DNA of 64,000 bases from Paraflavitalea devenefica (GTDB lineage: Bacteria; Bacteroidota; Bacteroidia; Chitinophagales; Chitinophagaceae), in contig NZ_JAARML010000004.1 in the NCBI RefSeq assembly GCF_011759375.1, positions 372,001 to 436,000 on the forward strand, written 5' to 3'. A program made the position numbers and the translations under genes. This document shows, in pieces, positions 36,151 to 44,322 of this stretch. Under the pieces are notes generated by a model. It was not told where the DNA came from. It saw only the letters and a program-made list of their open reading frames with translations, and searched no databases. Each line of letters starts with the position of its first letter. The stretch's first letter is position 1.

Positions 36151-37716
36151 CTATATTTCTTCATACTCTCCTGTCTCATGGAAAAACTCAAACAACCTGT
36201 TTTGCAAAACAAAATCACTATCACGTTCTAAAATAAGATGAATAGAATCGCCGATACCATTCTCAGCTACAACAACCGATTTGTAGGTTTCAGGATGCCT
36301 GTCGGCATATTCATGCTGTATATAAAACTTTGAGACAGGCAGTAGCTTATACCCCTTTATACGAAGGCTTTTGTTCAAATAGTTATTCTTAAATAGCTTA
36401 GGGAAAATAACCCTTAACTCTATTTCCTTCTCCTTGAACTTGTCGTCCTCCAATACAGCAGCATCAAGCTCCGGGTCTTCCTGATCAAGCCGCACTGCTT
36501 TTGCATAATAAAATTTATCATCTTCTGACTCTTTGTAATGTAATCTTGAAGATAGCTTCATATTTATCTGCAGGCTTGCTTTACTAGCATACCTGCTCTG
36601 GTCAACTCTAATACGAAGCCATTGTGCCGAACCAAAAGCCATCTGGCCAGGAAGGTTCTTTTCCAAGGCATCTTTAAGATATTGATTGACGATGATATTC
36701 CCGTGAATAGAATAAGAATACATATCAAAATCAGTTATCATACTATAGCTGTCCGGTTGTATTCTTACACCATTTTCATCAGGAGAATATTTCTCCTCTA
36801 AAACATCTTTTACCCGTATTAGATCATCATAGCCTTTTATAACTTCTGTTACCTTCCCATGTCCACGGTTTTCAAAGTCTTTATAGGAATAATAAAACTG
36901 CCTGTTTGAATAATCCAGGTCTTTGGAAAGGGTATCCGTTTCAAGTTGAAGAATATAATACTTGGTGGATGTGGTAATCTTTTGGGGGTTAAGCCGCACC
37001 TCATGATAATAGTGCTTCGGCAATCTAAACTGATCAAGTATTGATCTTACATGCTCGCTTACCAATAAAATGGTGTAATAAGAAAAAGAGCTGAATCGGG
37101 GTACTTCATAAAGCCGGTCGGGACCTTCCTGTAAAGAACCATTGATCAATACCAGGGCTTCATTTAGCTCAAATATCCCTATTCCTTCCCGGTACAGTTG
37201 GAATGGATCATCTCCCTGAACTTTAAACTCGGGTGTCAATCCATATATATCATGCTGAATGGGCTCTAAAAAATAATATTGCTGACCATAATCAAACAGG
37301 TCTTTAAAGATCTTTTCTACGCCTTGCTCGTTAATTATCGGAAGGAATATTTTGTTATAAACTTCCTGTTGATTGTGATTAAAACGGAACTTATTTAACA
37401 CTTCTTCAAAGTCAGACGCCGGTAAATTTTTTATCACCTGGGTGTCATGATTATTGGCAGGCAGGAGTTTCAATCGGTTTATTTTATCTTCTGTCCATAA
37501 GATCTTATCATTCCAGGCAAGTTCATGCCAAACAAATCTGTTCTCATACTTAGTAAGAAACTCAATATCCCAATCAATCACTTTATTCTTACTGATAGCT
37601 CCCCAGTCGAGCTCATACTCATATTGTGCAATAAAGGCTTTATCCAGTGGGTAAAACTCACACAGGTGAGACAAGAAAATATCCCAATAAGACTGAAGTA
37701 TTGTTTCTGCTGTCAT
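36151..37716 (-). CDS. Unrecognised 521-residue protein with Trp-rich repeats
   Basis: I do not recognise a firm family. Near the N-terminus two tandem Trp-rich units (LDWGAISKNKVIDWD, then FVWHELAWNDKILWTED; about residues 36-80) follow a W-x(2)-L/I-S/A-x-N-x(2)-I-x-W pattern. A middle section (SEHVRSILDQFRLPKHYYHE, about 230-250) faintly recalls Imm11/DUF1629-type immunity proteins. No signal peptide or TM is seen, so it is likely cytoplasmic. The ATG at 37716 comes 4 bases after the upstream stop; an ATG at 37728 overlaps that stop and is an alternative start, and the still longer frame from 37755 would overlap the upstream gene further. It forms an operon with the gene at 37721-38224. Confidence 0.7.
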   Translation of the reverse strand: MTAETILQSYWDIFLSHLCEFYPLDKAFIAQYEYELDWGAISKNKVIDWDIEFLTKYENRFVWHELAWNDKILWTEDKINRLKLLPANNHDTQVIKNLPASDFEEVLNKFRFNHNQQEVYNKIFLPIINEQGVEKIFKDLFDYGQQYYFLEPIQHDIYGLTPEFKVQGDDPFQLYREGIGIFELNEALVLINGSLQEGPDRLYEVPRFSSFSYYTILLVSEHVRSILDQFRLPKHYYHEVRLNPQKITTSTKYYILQLETDTLSKDLDYSNRQFYYSYKDFENRGHGKVTEVIKGYDDLIRVKDVLEEKYSPDENGVRIQPDSYSMITDFDMYSYSIHGNIIVNQYLKDALEKNLPGQMAFGSAQWLRIRVDQSRYASKASLQINMKLSSRLHYKESEDDKFYYAKAVRLDQEDPELDAAVLEDDKFKEKEIELRVIFPKLFKNNYLNKSLRIKGYKLLPVSKFYIQHEYADRHPETYKSVVVAENGIGDSIHLILERDSDFVLQNRLFEFFHETGEYEEI

Positions 37717-37720
37717 TATA

Positions 37721-38224
37721 TCAGGCATTTGTCGAATAAAAATACGGCCTCGCAATCGTCGTTACCACATATCCTGGTGTATCACGAACGACCGCAACAT
37801 CAGGTACTGGCGCAAGTATGTCGCCCGGTGCTGTGCGTGGCATACTTGTGCCTGTTTCAATCTTCTGCTCCACCTCCACCAACGGCACCTTATCTTCCAC
37901 ATACTGCCTGGTCAATGCAGCTTTCACTTCCTCTACCGTTTGGCCGTTTTTGATCATGCTGAATGCCATGCCCGACAACTTGCCGTATACGCCATGTTGC
38001 CGCTGGTCTTTCGGTATGGTATAGTAAATAAGCGTTACTGCTTTGGAGGCTTTGGCAAACATACGCGCGTATTCCATCGTGCGCTTACGCCGTGGATCAC
38101 GCCTGAAACTGCGGCCCGTTTTGGAGCCGTTCTCACGTTCAATGTCTTCACCATGCTTATTTTTATACCCGATGGTTGCTCCCAGTTTGCCGGTAAATCG
38201 ATGTGATCCACATTGCTTTGCCAT
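37721..38224 (-). CDS. Unrecognised basic 167-residue protein (MAKQ start)
   Basis: The start is the ATG at 38224 (MAKQCGSHRFTGKLGATIGY). The frame stays open further upstream but that part looks non-coding. The N-terminal half is strongly basic (GSKTGRSFRRDPRRKRTMEY, about residues 35-55), followed by a helical segment and a conserved-looking HGVYGKLSGMA stretch. The C-terminal third is Pro/Val-rich and looks disordered. No signal peptide or TM is seen. The Arg-rich part suggests nucleic-acid or protein binding, but no function can be given. The gene lies 4 bases upstream of the 521-residue gene, so the two are probably cotranscribed. The repeats at 38341-38400 lie just upstream, where its promoter should be. 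Confidence 0.65.
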   Translation of the reverse strand: MAKQCGSHRFTGKLGATIGYKNKHGEDIERENGSKTGRSFRRDPRRKRTMEYARMFAKASKAVTLIYYTIPKDQRQHGVYGKLSGMAFSMIKNGQTVEEVKAALTRQYVEDKVPLVEVEQKIETGTSMPRTAPGDILAPVPDVAVVRDTPGYVVTTIARPYFYSTNA

Positions 38225-38340
38225 AAAAATTGTTTTACAGTGTTCTTGTAATGATGAAATCACTTCTACACACAAACCTGCTCGCGTACTCACGTTACCC
38301 AAACTTACAGCATTCACTACTGAATTTCCAAATCACCATG

Positions 38341-38400
38341 ACGCAAAATGCACCAAATGACGCATTTGACGTATTTGACGCATTTTGCACATTATGACGC
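38341..38400. repeat. Short tandem TTTGACG repeats flanked by inverted GCAAAATGC
   Basis: Three adjacent copies of a 10-base unit (CGCATTTGA, CGTATTTGA, CGCATTTTG) lie between inverted copies GACGCAAAATGC and GCATTTTGC. A near-palindrome CAAATGACGCATTTG sits inside. It lies about 120 bases upstream of the minus-strand start at 38224, so it could be a promoter-linked binding array. Confidence 0.6.
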
Positions 38401-38479
38401 TTCTACACACCTCGCTCGTTACCTCGCTGCCTCAATGCCTTGTTGCCATATTCACTCCCTATCCCTCCCATATCTATCC

Positions 38480-38584
38480 CAGGGTAAGCCTATAGTAAGC
38501 CCAAGGTAAGCCCAGGTATTGAGCGTACCTCAAGCGTATCATAAGCGTACCCTGAGCGTACCTGGAGGGTATATTAAGCGTCAG
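38480..38584. repeat. Degenerate 11-12-base repeat array, two opposed halves
   Basis: The left half has GGTAAGCC, AGTAAGCCC and GGTAAGCCC at about 12-base spacing. The right half has GAGCGTACC, AAGCGTATC, AAGCGTACC, GAGCGTACC and AAGCGTC at the same spacing. GGTAMGC and GCGTACC are near reverse complements, so the array is a loose inverted pair of direct-repeat runs. Units vary and abut without spacers, unlike CRISPR. Confidence 0.65.
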
Positions 38585-38825
38585 TAAAAATGGTAAAAGA
38601 AGACTGTCCGGTCAGCAGAAAGGCTTTCGGAGACAGACAGAAAGTGTCCCGGACCACAAAGAGAGAAAGTATAGTTGAAGCAACCTGCATAAAGAAAAAG
38701 AGAAATAGTGATCAGCAATAATACTGTAATCAGTGCTACCTAAAATTACCACAATCACTCATCATTACAATAAAAAACATAGCTGCTTTCCCCTCCGTTC
38801 CAACCAGTCAGCTTATGCCCCCGGT

Positions 38826-40289
38826 TTACTTATTAAAAAAGTATAACTGCCCGTTATGCTGTATATCATTGAAAATAGTATAAGGAGCACCTGCAATAAT
38901 CGTATTACCGGCAATCACCAATGCCTTGCCAAGCGCGGGTCCATGTGTTCCTTCTATTGGATCGGATGAAGTCAGGATAGCCTGTTGCAGCCAGTTATTA
39001 CCAGCCTTCTTAAACACATATACCTTTCCCGCATCATTAACGCCTGCAACACCGGCCGACTCAGCGCCTACTGCTATATAACCATTGTGCAGGTAAACAC
39101 TGCTGCCAAAAGCATCGCTTTTTTTACCATCGGAAGCGGTGAGGGTAGTTTGATATACCCAGTTATTGCCATTCCGGATATATAGGTGTACCCGTCCGTT
39201 ACCATTATCCGGCTGGTATACATATTGCGTGGCGCCTACCAGCAGGGTATCACCTTTAAGAAAAAGCGATTTGCCAAACATTTCCCGGCCAATATATTCC
39301 GGGGAAGTAAAGGAAGCAGTAAGATTCCAGGCATTGCCGTTCAACTGGTAAATAAAAACCTTTCCCCTGTTCTCTTGATAACCATTGAGCGTAGCTGTGG
39401 GAGCGGCAATGGCCACCAGGTTGCCAGACATGCTGATGCTCTCCCCAAATCGTTCCAAAACAGTAGCATCAGGCGATGTTACAGCAGGCAGCGGCAACCA
39501 AATATTCGCAGCTACATCCCGCCGGTAAAAATAGACTTTCCCCTGCTGCAGATTCCCATTAATACTTTTATAGGGAGCGCCTACAGCCGCATTATTGCCC
39601 GACAGCGCAGCAGCATAACCAAAATAGTCGTCATTCACAGCATCAGGCGCTATAAGGTTGGCCCGCAAAACAGCGGCGCCATTATTGTCTACCGAAAATA
39701 TATAAGCCCGCCCCTGCAGTGCATTGGCGCCATGCTCTCCTGCCAGGAGAAAATTACCATCCATACTAACGCTGCGGCCAAACTGCCGTTCGCTACCCGG
39801 GTAAGGAGATATGATGTCGGACAGGTATTGCCAGCCTGCGGCCGTTTTTTTAAAAACACGCACTGACCCTGCCTCATGTACGCCGAGATTCGGATGTACA
39901 TCAGCAGGCGCACCAGCCACCAGCAAATCACCGGACAAAGCCAGTGAGAAGCCCAATAAATGGCCGGATTGACGGTTCATATTTTCCATATAGGAAAATA
40001 GCTCAAGACCAATAACACTGCTTTCCGTTCCATAACTAAGCTGATTCCCCCAGTTGGCACGGCCACCGGTAAGACTCACCCACCTGGTGCCCGTATACCC
40101 TTCAAAATCATTTTTATCAGCATTCCATTGTAGGGTGCCAGCAGCAACATTGCCCGAACCGGCGCCCACCTTAATAGCACCGTTCACGTCCAGCTTCTGG
40201 GTAGGATTATTGGTGCCAATACCTACATTTTGCGCATGCGTTGTGCTGATATTTATAATGATCAACAGATACAGTAATAACTTTTTCAT
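38826..40289 (-). CDS. Secreted FG-GAP beta-propeller protein
   Basis: 487 residues. A signal peptide (MKKLLLYLLIIINISTTHAQ) is followed by NVGIGTNNPTQKLDVNGAIK, a segment common at the start of Bacteroidota surface and tail-fibre-like proteins. Then come seven propeller blades with the FG-x(2)-L/V-x(3)-G-x(2)-L-x-A/V-G-A-P pattern (for example LGFSLALSGDLLVAGAP, FGRSVSMDGNFLLAG, YFGYAAALSGNNAAVGAP). Seven blades suit a closed integrin-like propeller. No T9SS sorting domain or lipobox is seen; it ends GQLYFFNK. The role is probably binding at the cell surface or outside; no ligand can be named. It is divergent from the hydrolase gene at 40575. Confidence 0.82.
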   Translation of the reverse strand: MKKLLLYLLIIINISTTHAQNVGIGTNNPTQKLDVNGAIKVGAGSGNVAAGTLQWNADKNDFEGYTGTRWVSLTGGRANWGNQLSYGTESSVIGLELFSYMENMNRQSGHLLGFSLALSGDLLVAGAPADVHPNLGVHEAGSVRVFKKTAAGWQYLSDIISPYPGSERQFGRSVSMDGNFLLAGEHGANALQGRAYIFSVDNNGAAVLRANLIAPDAVNDDYFGYAAALSGNNAAVGAPYKSINGNLQQGKVYFYRRDVAANIWLPLPAVTSPDATVLERFGESISMSGNLVAIAAPTATLNGYQENRGKVFIYQLNGNAWNLTASFTSPEYIGREMFGKSLFLKGDTLLVGATQYVYQPDNGNGRVHLYIRNGNNWVYQTTLTASDGKKSDAFGSSVYLHNGYIAVGAESAGVAGVNDAGKVYVFKKAGNNWLQQAILTSSDPIEGTHGPALGKALVIAGNTIIAGAPYTIFNDIQHNGQLYFFNK

Positions 40290-40574
40290 TGTTGGGTTTA
40301 AATGTGCAGCAAAGCTATTGCTATCGTAAAAGCACGCCGCTTCACATTGAGCAACCGGACGCTTTCAATTATTGAACAGTCAGCCATCCGCATTGTCCTG
40401 CTTTGCGGGACACCAACTCATGGTAAATGGTGAATACCTCGTGGTAACTGGGTATCGTTAAGCAGGCATAAGCGTAGTTTACACCTGGGTTGTTAGTAAC
40501 AATCCGATTGCGTAAACCATCCTGCCCGGTTATTTTCGCCTGCCAATTATTCAATCATTAAATCAACAGATCCC

Positions 40575-42266
40575 ATGAAAAAGCTCTTTACTTTTCTTGG
40601 CGGGTTCGCCTTATGCGTTACCATCAACGCACAAACCCGCTTCACCGAAAAATGGACAATCCCCAATACCACCCGTTTTTACTGGGGCATGACCTACCAG
40701 CCAGCCGGCTATAACAGTTCCGACTCCTCCTATCCCCTAATTATTTTCACCCATGGATATGGGGAAGGATATGGGAGTACAGGAGCGGATAGCATCAGCG
40801 TAGACTCATCCCTGTACAATACAGGATTGCCCAAGTACCTGAAAAATGGTAACAATATTCCCTTCCTGGTATTTGCCCCGCAAACACGAATAGGCGATAT
40901 CAGCGGCGCTGAATTAAACAGGCTGATCAACCTCTTCAAAGCCAAATACAGGGTAGACCGTAACCGGGTGTATTTAACAGGCTTAAGCTTTGGAGGAAGA
41001 AGCGTGATGCGGTATTTCCTGGAAAATACCGGTTATGGCGACAGCATTACTGCCGCTGCCTCCCTCGCTACACACTATGAACAAGGAGATAGCGCCTGGC
41101 GGGTCAACTCAGACCGGTGGGCAGGAAAAGATATCTGGCTCGTATGCGGAACGGCAGATAACAACTCACCCTCTTTCCGCTATAACAATAGCATACGGTA
41201 TGCAGATTCCATCAACGCCAACGGCGGTACCGCTTTATTGACGCCTGTAGCAGGAGGTGGACATAACGGAGGAGTATGGGACAATGTCTACAACAAGAGC
41301 ATCAAATACAACGGGGCAACCGATATTTATGCCTGGTTCCTGCAACATTCACTCCAGCCGCCACCACCAGATACTACACCTGTATCCGGCAGCCAGCGTA
41401 TTTTGATTGATCTGGGTGCCGCCGCCACGACTACTACCGACACGAATAATGTACAATGGAATAATATCACCAGCGGCGTTGCCGGCACCTGGCTGGCGAC
41501 CGCGAAAGATACTGTAGGTGTAACAGTCAACCTGTCTATTGCGGCCGATAAGAAACCCAGCGGCACCTATACGACCGGTGATATTTCCGTTAACACCAAT
41601 GGTTATGTAAGCCCTGTAGGCGATTATCCGGCCAGTGCCATACGTGATAATGTGTACTTCCATACTTCTTCCGGTATTACCAGTCTCACGTTCGCTATCC
41701 CTGCCGGCAAGAAAGCAACGATCTCTTTCTGGGGCAACCGGGAAGGTACTGGCCCACGGATATTACAGGTAAGAAAAGCAGGTGATAGTGCGTGGAAAGA
41801 ATATGACGCCGCGTACAATCATACTTATACCAACCACGCGCAGTTTACCAATTGTTATGGCAGCCAGGTGATTGAGGCCCGCGTGAAAACCGGCAGCACC
41901 TTTGGCCATATCTCGGTAATAGATATACGGCTTAGCGATAGTACTGCATCATTGAGCCAGGCGCCCGCCGCCCTGGTAGCAACAGTAACCCGGGAAAGTA
42001 TAGCCACTTTCGATGGCAGTATCAGCCTGCGCAATAACCCGGCTAAAGGAAATACAATATTGAGTGTGAATACAGCGGAGAAAGGAAAGATGACGGTACA
42101 ATTATTCAATAACCGGGGACAACTGGCCAGGACCTACCAGTATGAAAAGCCTGCAGGGTATTTCCAGCAGTCTATAAGCCTCGCGGCCCTGCCAGCCGGA
42201 TTGTATTATGTGCAAATAAGGACCGGCTATACAAGCACGACCAAAAAATTAGTGGTATTGCCATAG
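40575..42266 (+). CDS. T9SS-exported alpha/beta-hydrolase (esterase / PHB-depolymerase type)
   Basis: 563 residues. Signal peptide MKKLFTFLGGFALCVTINAQ. The hydrolase domain is about 25-250, with the nucleophile elbow GLSFGG (Ser138), a likely acid Asp195 (CGTADNN) and catalytic His230 (GGGHNGG); FTHGYGEG (about 58-65) is the oxyanion-side loop. The fold and motifs fit carbohydrate-esterase family 1 / poly(3-hydroxybutyrate) depolymerase-like enzymes. A beta-sandwich region of unknown specificity (about 265-455) follows, starting ILIDLGAAATTTTDT. Last is a C-terminal type A T9SS sorting domain (about 480-563, LRNNPAKGN ... AALPAGLYYVQIRT ... KLVVLP). It is therefore cell-surface bound or released. 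The substrate is not certain: acyl ester of a polysaccharide or a polyester. Confidence 0.85.
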   Translation: MKKLFTFLGGFALCVTINAQTRFTEKWTIPNTTRFYWGMTYQPAGYNSSDSSYPLIIFTHGYGEGYGSTGADSISVDSSLYNTGLPKYLKNGNNIPFLVFAPQTRIGDISGAELNRLINLFKAKYRVDRNRVYLTGLSFGGRSVMRYFLENTGYGDSITAAASLATHYEQGDSAWRVNSDRWAGKDIWLVCGTADNNSPSFRYNNSIRYADSINANGGTALLTPVAGGGHNGGVWDNVYNKSIKYNGATDIYAWFLQHSLQPPPPDTTPVSGSQRILIDLGAAATTTTDTNNVQWNNITSGVAGTWLATAKDTVGVTVNLSIAADKKPSGTYTTGDISVNTNGYVSPVGDYPASAIRDNVYFHTSSGITSLTFAIPAGKKATISFWGNREGTGPRILQVRKAGDSAWKEYDAAYNHTYTNHAQFTNCYGSQVIEARVKTGSTFGHISVIDIRLSDSTASLSQAPAALVATVTRESIATFDGSISLRNNPAKGNTILSVNTAEKGKMTVQLFNNRGQLARTYQYEKPAGYFQQSISLAALPAGLYYVQIRTGYTSTTKKLVVLP

Positions 42267-42307
42267 CCACTGAATAAGATTTCTATAACACCGGAGAAGT
42301 CCGAAAG

Positions 42308-42343
42308 GCTATTATCTTATTATTAATTGTAATAGGTAATAGC
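42308..42343 (+). terminator. Probable terminator hairpin after the hydrolase gene
   Basis: GCTATTA...TAATAGC with further pairing inside (TTATTA / TAATAG) gives an imperfect stem. A CTTTATCGTTCTTTTT T-rich stretch follows at about 42352-42367. It lies 42 bases after the stop and about 65 before the sigma-factor gene. Confidence 0.45.
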
Positions 42344-42408
42344 TCTTCGGGCTTTATCGTTCTTTTTAATTATAATTTAATAAATATATTTACGGCCTCA
42401 TCTGACCC

Positions 42409-42996
42409 ATGCCAGATAACGCCCACATAAAAAGGTTGCTTGACCAGATTGCACTGCAGGATAGCAAAGCCGCTTACAAAGAGCTGTTCCTCCTGCTGTA
42501 CAAACAGTTGTGCCAATTTGCGTATGGCATCCTGAAATCACACAATGATGCCGAGGAAGTTGTTTCAGACACGTTTGCTTTTGTGTGGGAAAAAAGAGAA
42601 AAGCTGACCAATATTGAATCCCCCCTCTCCTACTTATACACTTCCATCAAAAACAGATCACTCAACAGGATCGAGCGCCAAAAACGCCAGCGGGCGCTGG
42701 ATACAGGCGAATGGATCGTACCGCTCAACAGTGTTTACTTCGATCCGGAAAAATTACTGATGACAGAAGAACTGATACAAAAGATCAGGAAAGCCATTGA
42801 AGAATTGCCGGTCCGCTGCCAGCTTATTTTCAAACTGGTAAAGGAAGACGGACTTAAATACAAAGAAGTAGCCGACCTCTTGCAGATCTCCGTAAAAACA
42901 GTAGAAACCCAAATGGCTATCGCCATCCGCCGCCTGGGTAAGTGTATGTACCTGGACATTACCGCTCACCAGGGGCAAAAGACGCCTAAGAAATAA
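42409..42996 (+). CDS. ECF sigma factor, FecI type
   Basis: 195 residues, the usual length. Region 2 lies about 20-70 (KQLCQFAYGILKSHNDAEEV, then DTFAFVWEKR), with the core-RNA-polymerase-binding DAEEVVSDTF segment. Region 4 lies about 130-180 (ELPVRCQLIFKLVKEDGLKY, then EVADLLQISVKTVETQ), the helix-turn-helix that reads the -35 box. It is followed at 78 bases by a FecR-type anti-sigma gene, then SusC and SusD. This is the standard order for a trans-envelope relay in which substrate binding at the receptor frees the sigma factor. It probably drives the SusC/SusD pair. An AT-rich stretch with TATATTTACGG just upstream may be its -7 box. Confidence 0.93.
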   Translation: MPDNAHIKRLLDQIALQDSKAAYKELFLLLYKQLCQFAYGILKSHNDAEEVVSDTFAFVWEKREKLTNIESPLSYLYTSIKNRSLNRIERQKRQRALDTGEWIVPLNSVYFDPEKLLMTEELIQKIRKAIEELPVRCQLIFKLVKEDGLKYKEVADLLQISVKTVETQMAIAIRRLGKCMYLDITAHQGQKTPKK

Positions 42997-43074
42997 TCCC
43001 AAAAAATATTTTATCCGCCTTTCAGGGTTTTCTTATCGCAGGAATGTCTTACTGGCATAACCCAATCCAACCGA

Positions 43075-44175
43075 ATGAGCCAGGAGGACTTTTGGATCAT
43101 CTTTTCAAAGAAATTAGCGGGAGAAGCCACCCCGCAGGAGCTACTGGAGCTGGAGCAATTGATCCGCCAGCATCCGGAATGGCAGTATGCTTTACAGAAC
43201 CTGGAAGATATGTGGCATTCCAGGCAGCCTGCCGATACCCCGCAAGCAGAAGACGCTTACCTCCACCACCTGCAGCGCATGGCTGAAAACAATATTGCCT
43301 TTGACTATGATCAGGATATTGATACGCCGGATGCCGGCAACTCCTTTTCCGGGAAAAGGCATTGGCGGAAGATCTATGCCCTTACCGGGGTGGCGGCCTG
43401 CCTGGTATTGGTCTTTTTCCTCGTATCCCGCAAATCGCCCGGCATAAAAAACAACATGCCCGCCAGCCCCGCCATGAACGTGATCAGCGCCCGCCTGGGC
43501 GCTACCTCCAACGTTCAGCTTCCCGACGGATCGATGGTCCGGTTGAATGCAGGCAGTAAGCTCACCTACCATAAGGATTTCGGTAAAGGGAACCGGGAAG
43601 TGACCTTAACCGGTGAAGGTTTCTTTGATGTGGTAAAAGATGCAACCAGGCCATTTCTCATCCATGCCACCGGTTTTGATATCAAAGTACTGGGTACCGC
43701 TTTCAATGTAAGAGCTTACCCGGAAGACAAGACCTCAGCCATCAGCCTTATACGCGGACGTATTGAAGTATCCCTCAGGAGCCGCTCAAACGATAAGATC
43801 ACCCTTTCTCCGCATGAGCAACTGATCGTAAACAACACCATAAAAGCCGGTAAAGACACCCTCCTGCTCCAGAGCCCCGGAAAACCGCTGGTATCTATCA
43901 ACAAACTGCAATACAATCCGCTCGACAGTACAGTAGCGGAGATCGAGTGGATCAACAACAAACTTGTTTTCAATGAAGAACTTTTCGGAGAGCTCGCTGC
44001 CCGGATGGAACGGCGCTATGGCGTAGAGATTGTGATCAATGACCCTGTGCTGGCAGCCAAAAAGCTTACCGGGACCTTTACCCATGAAACCATTGAACAG
44101 GCTATGGAAGCACTGACCATCACCACCCCTTTTCATTTTGAAAGGCAGGGTAACAAAATAATTATTCACCGATAA
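43075..44175 (+). CDS. FecR-type anti-sigma factor
   Basis: 366 residues. The N-terminal cytoplasmic part (about 1-98) binds the sigma factor. A single TM (about 100-118, YALTGVAACLVLVFFLVS) follows, then a periplasmic FecR domain (about 135-245, with QLPDGSMVRLNAGSKLTY and FDIKVLGTAFNV). The C-terminal DUF4974-type domain (about 295-366, LFGELAARMERRYGVEIVI) contacts the STN domain of the receptor. It lies between the sigma factor and the STN-bearing SusC gene, so this three-part circuit is complete here. It keeps the sigma factor inactive until the receptor signals. Confidence 0.93.
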   Translation: MSQEDFWIIFSKKLAGEATPQELLELEQLIRQHPEWQYALQNLEDMWHSRQPADTPQAEDAYLHHLQRMAENNIAFDYDQDIDTPDAGNSFSGKRHWRKIYALTGVAACLVLVFFLVSRKSPGIKNNMPASPAMNVISARLGATSNVQLPDGSMVRLNAGSKLTYHKDFGKGNREVTLTGEGFFDVVKDATRPFLIHATGFDIKVLGTAFNVRAYPEDKTSAISLIRGRIEVSLRSRSNDKITLSPHEQLIVNNTIKAGKDTLLLQSPGKPLVSINKLQYNPLDSTVAEIEWINNKLVFNEELFGELAARMERRYGVEIVINDPVLAAKKLTGTFTHETIEQAMEALTITTPFHFERQGNKIIIHR

Positions 44176-44226
44176 CGTAGCGCCATATGACGAATAGCAA
44201 CAGTTCCTGAACCGCTTAAAAAAAAT

Positions 44227-44252
44227 GCGGGAAATGCAGCAACATTCCCCGC
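44227..44252 (+). terminator. Hairpin between the FecR and SusC genes
   Basis: GCGGGAAATG / CATTCCCCGC form a 10-bp stem with one mismatch around CAGCAA, followed 12 bases later by ACTTTTTTTC. It lies 52 bases after the FecR stop and about 70 before SusC. It may be a partial terminator that uncouples the amounts of regulator and receptor. Confidence 0.5.
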
Positions 44253-44322
44253 CCAGGTTAACTTTTTTTCATCAGATCTCCCGCCAGGAGAACCTCAGTT
44301 ATTAACCCTTCAATTGTAAATT

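Larger units (their letters stand above)
38225..38825. other. 601-base gap without genes, rich in repeats
   Basis: Between two minus-strand genes I find no credible coding frame. The gap holds the TTTGACG array (38341-38400) and the GGTAAGC/GCGTACC array (38480-38584). It also has a 6-bp inverted pair GTCCGG/CCGGAC spanning about 38608-38655. The last 150 bases should hold the transcription end of the FG-GAP gene's downstream side, but no clear hairpin with a T-run was seen. Confidence 0.6.

Noticed and set aside
37717..37755. Longest start for the 521-residue gene at 37755
   Set aside because: It would overlap the upstream gene by 35 bases; ATGs at 37716 or 37728 fit the operon spacing better.
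38225..38317. Extra 31 N-terminal residues for the 167-residue gene
   Set aside because: The extension (starting MNAVSLGNVS) lacks any family look, and the MAKQ start at 38224 follows an A/T-rich stretch that suits a Bacteroidota start.
38480..38584. Possible CRISPR array
   Set aside because: Units are 11-12 bases, variable and contiguous, with no spacers and no cas genes in the window.
40369..40554. Small 61-codon minus-strand frame between the FG-GAP and hydrolase genes
   Set aside because: No recognisable motif; it lies in the divergent promoter gap, and its coding look is weak.
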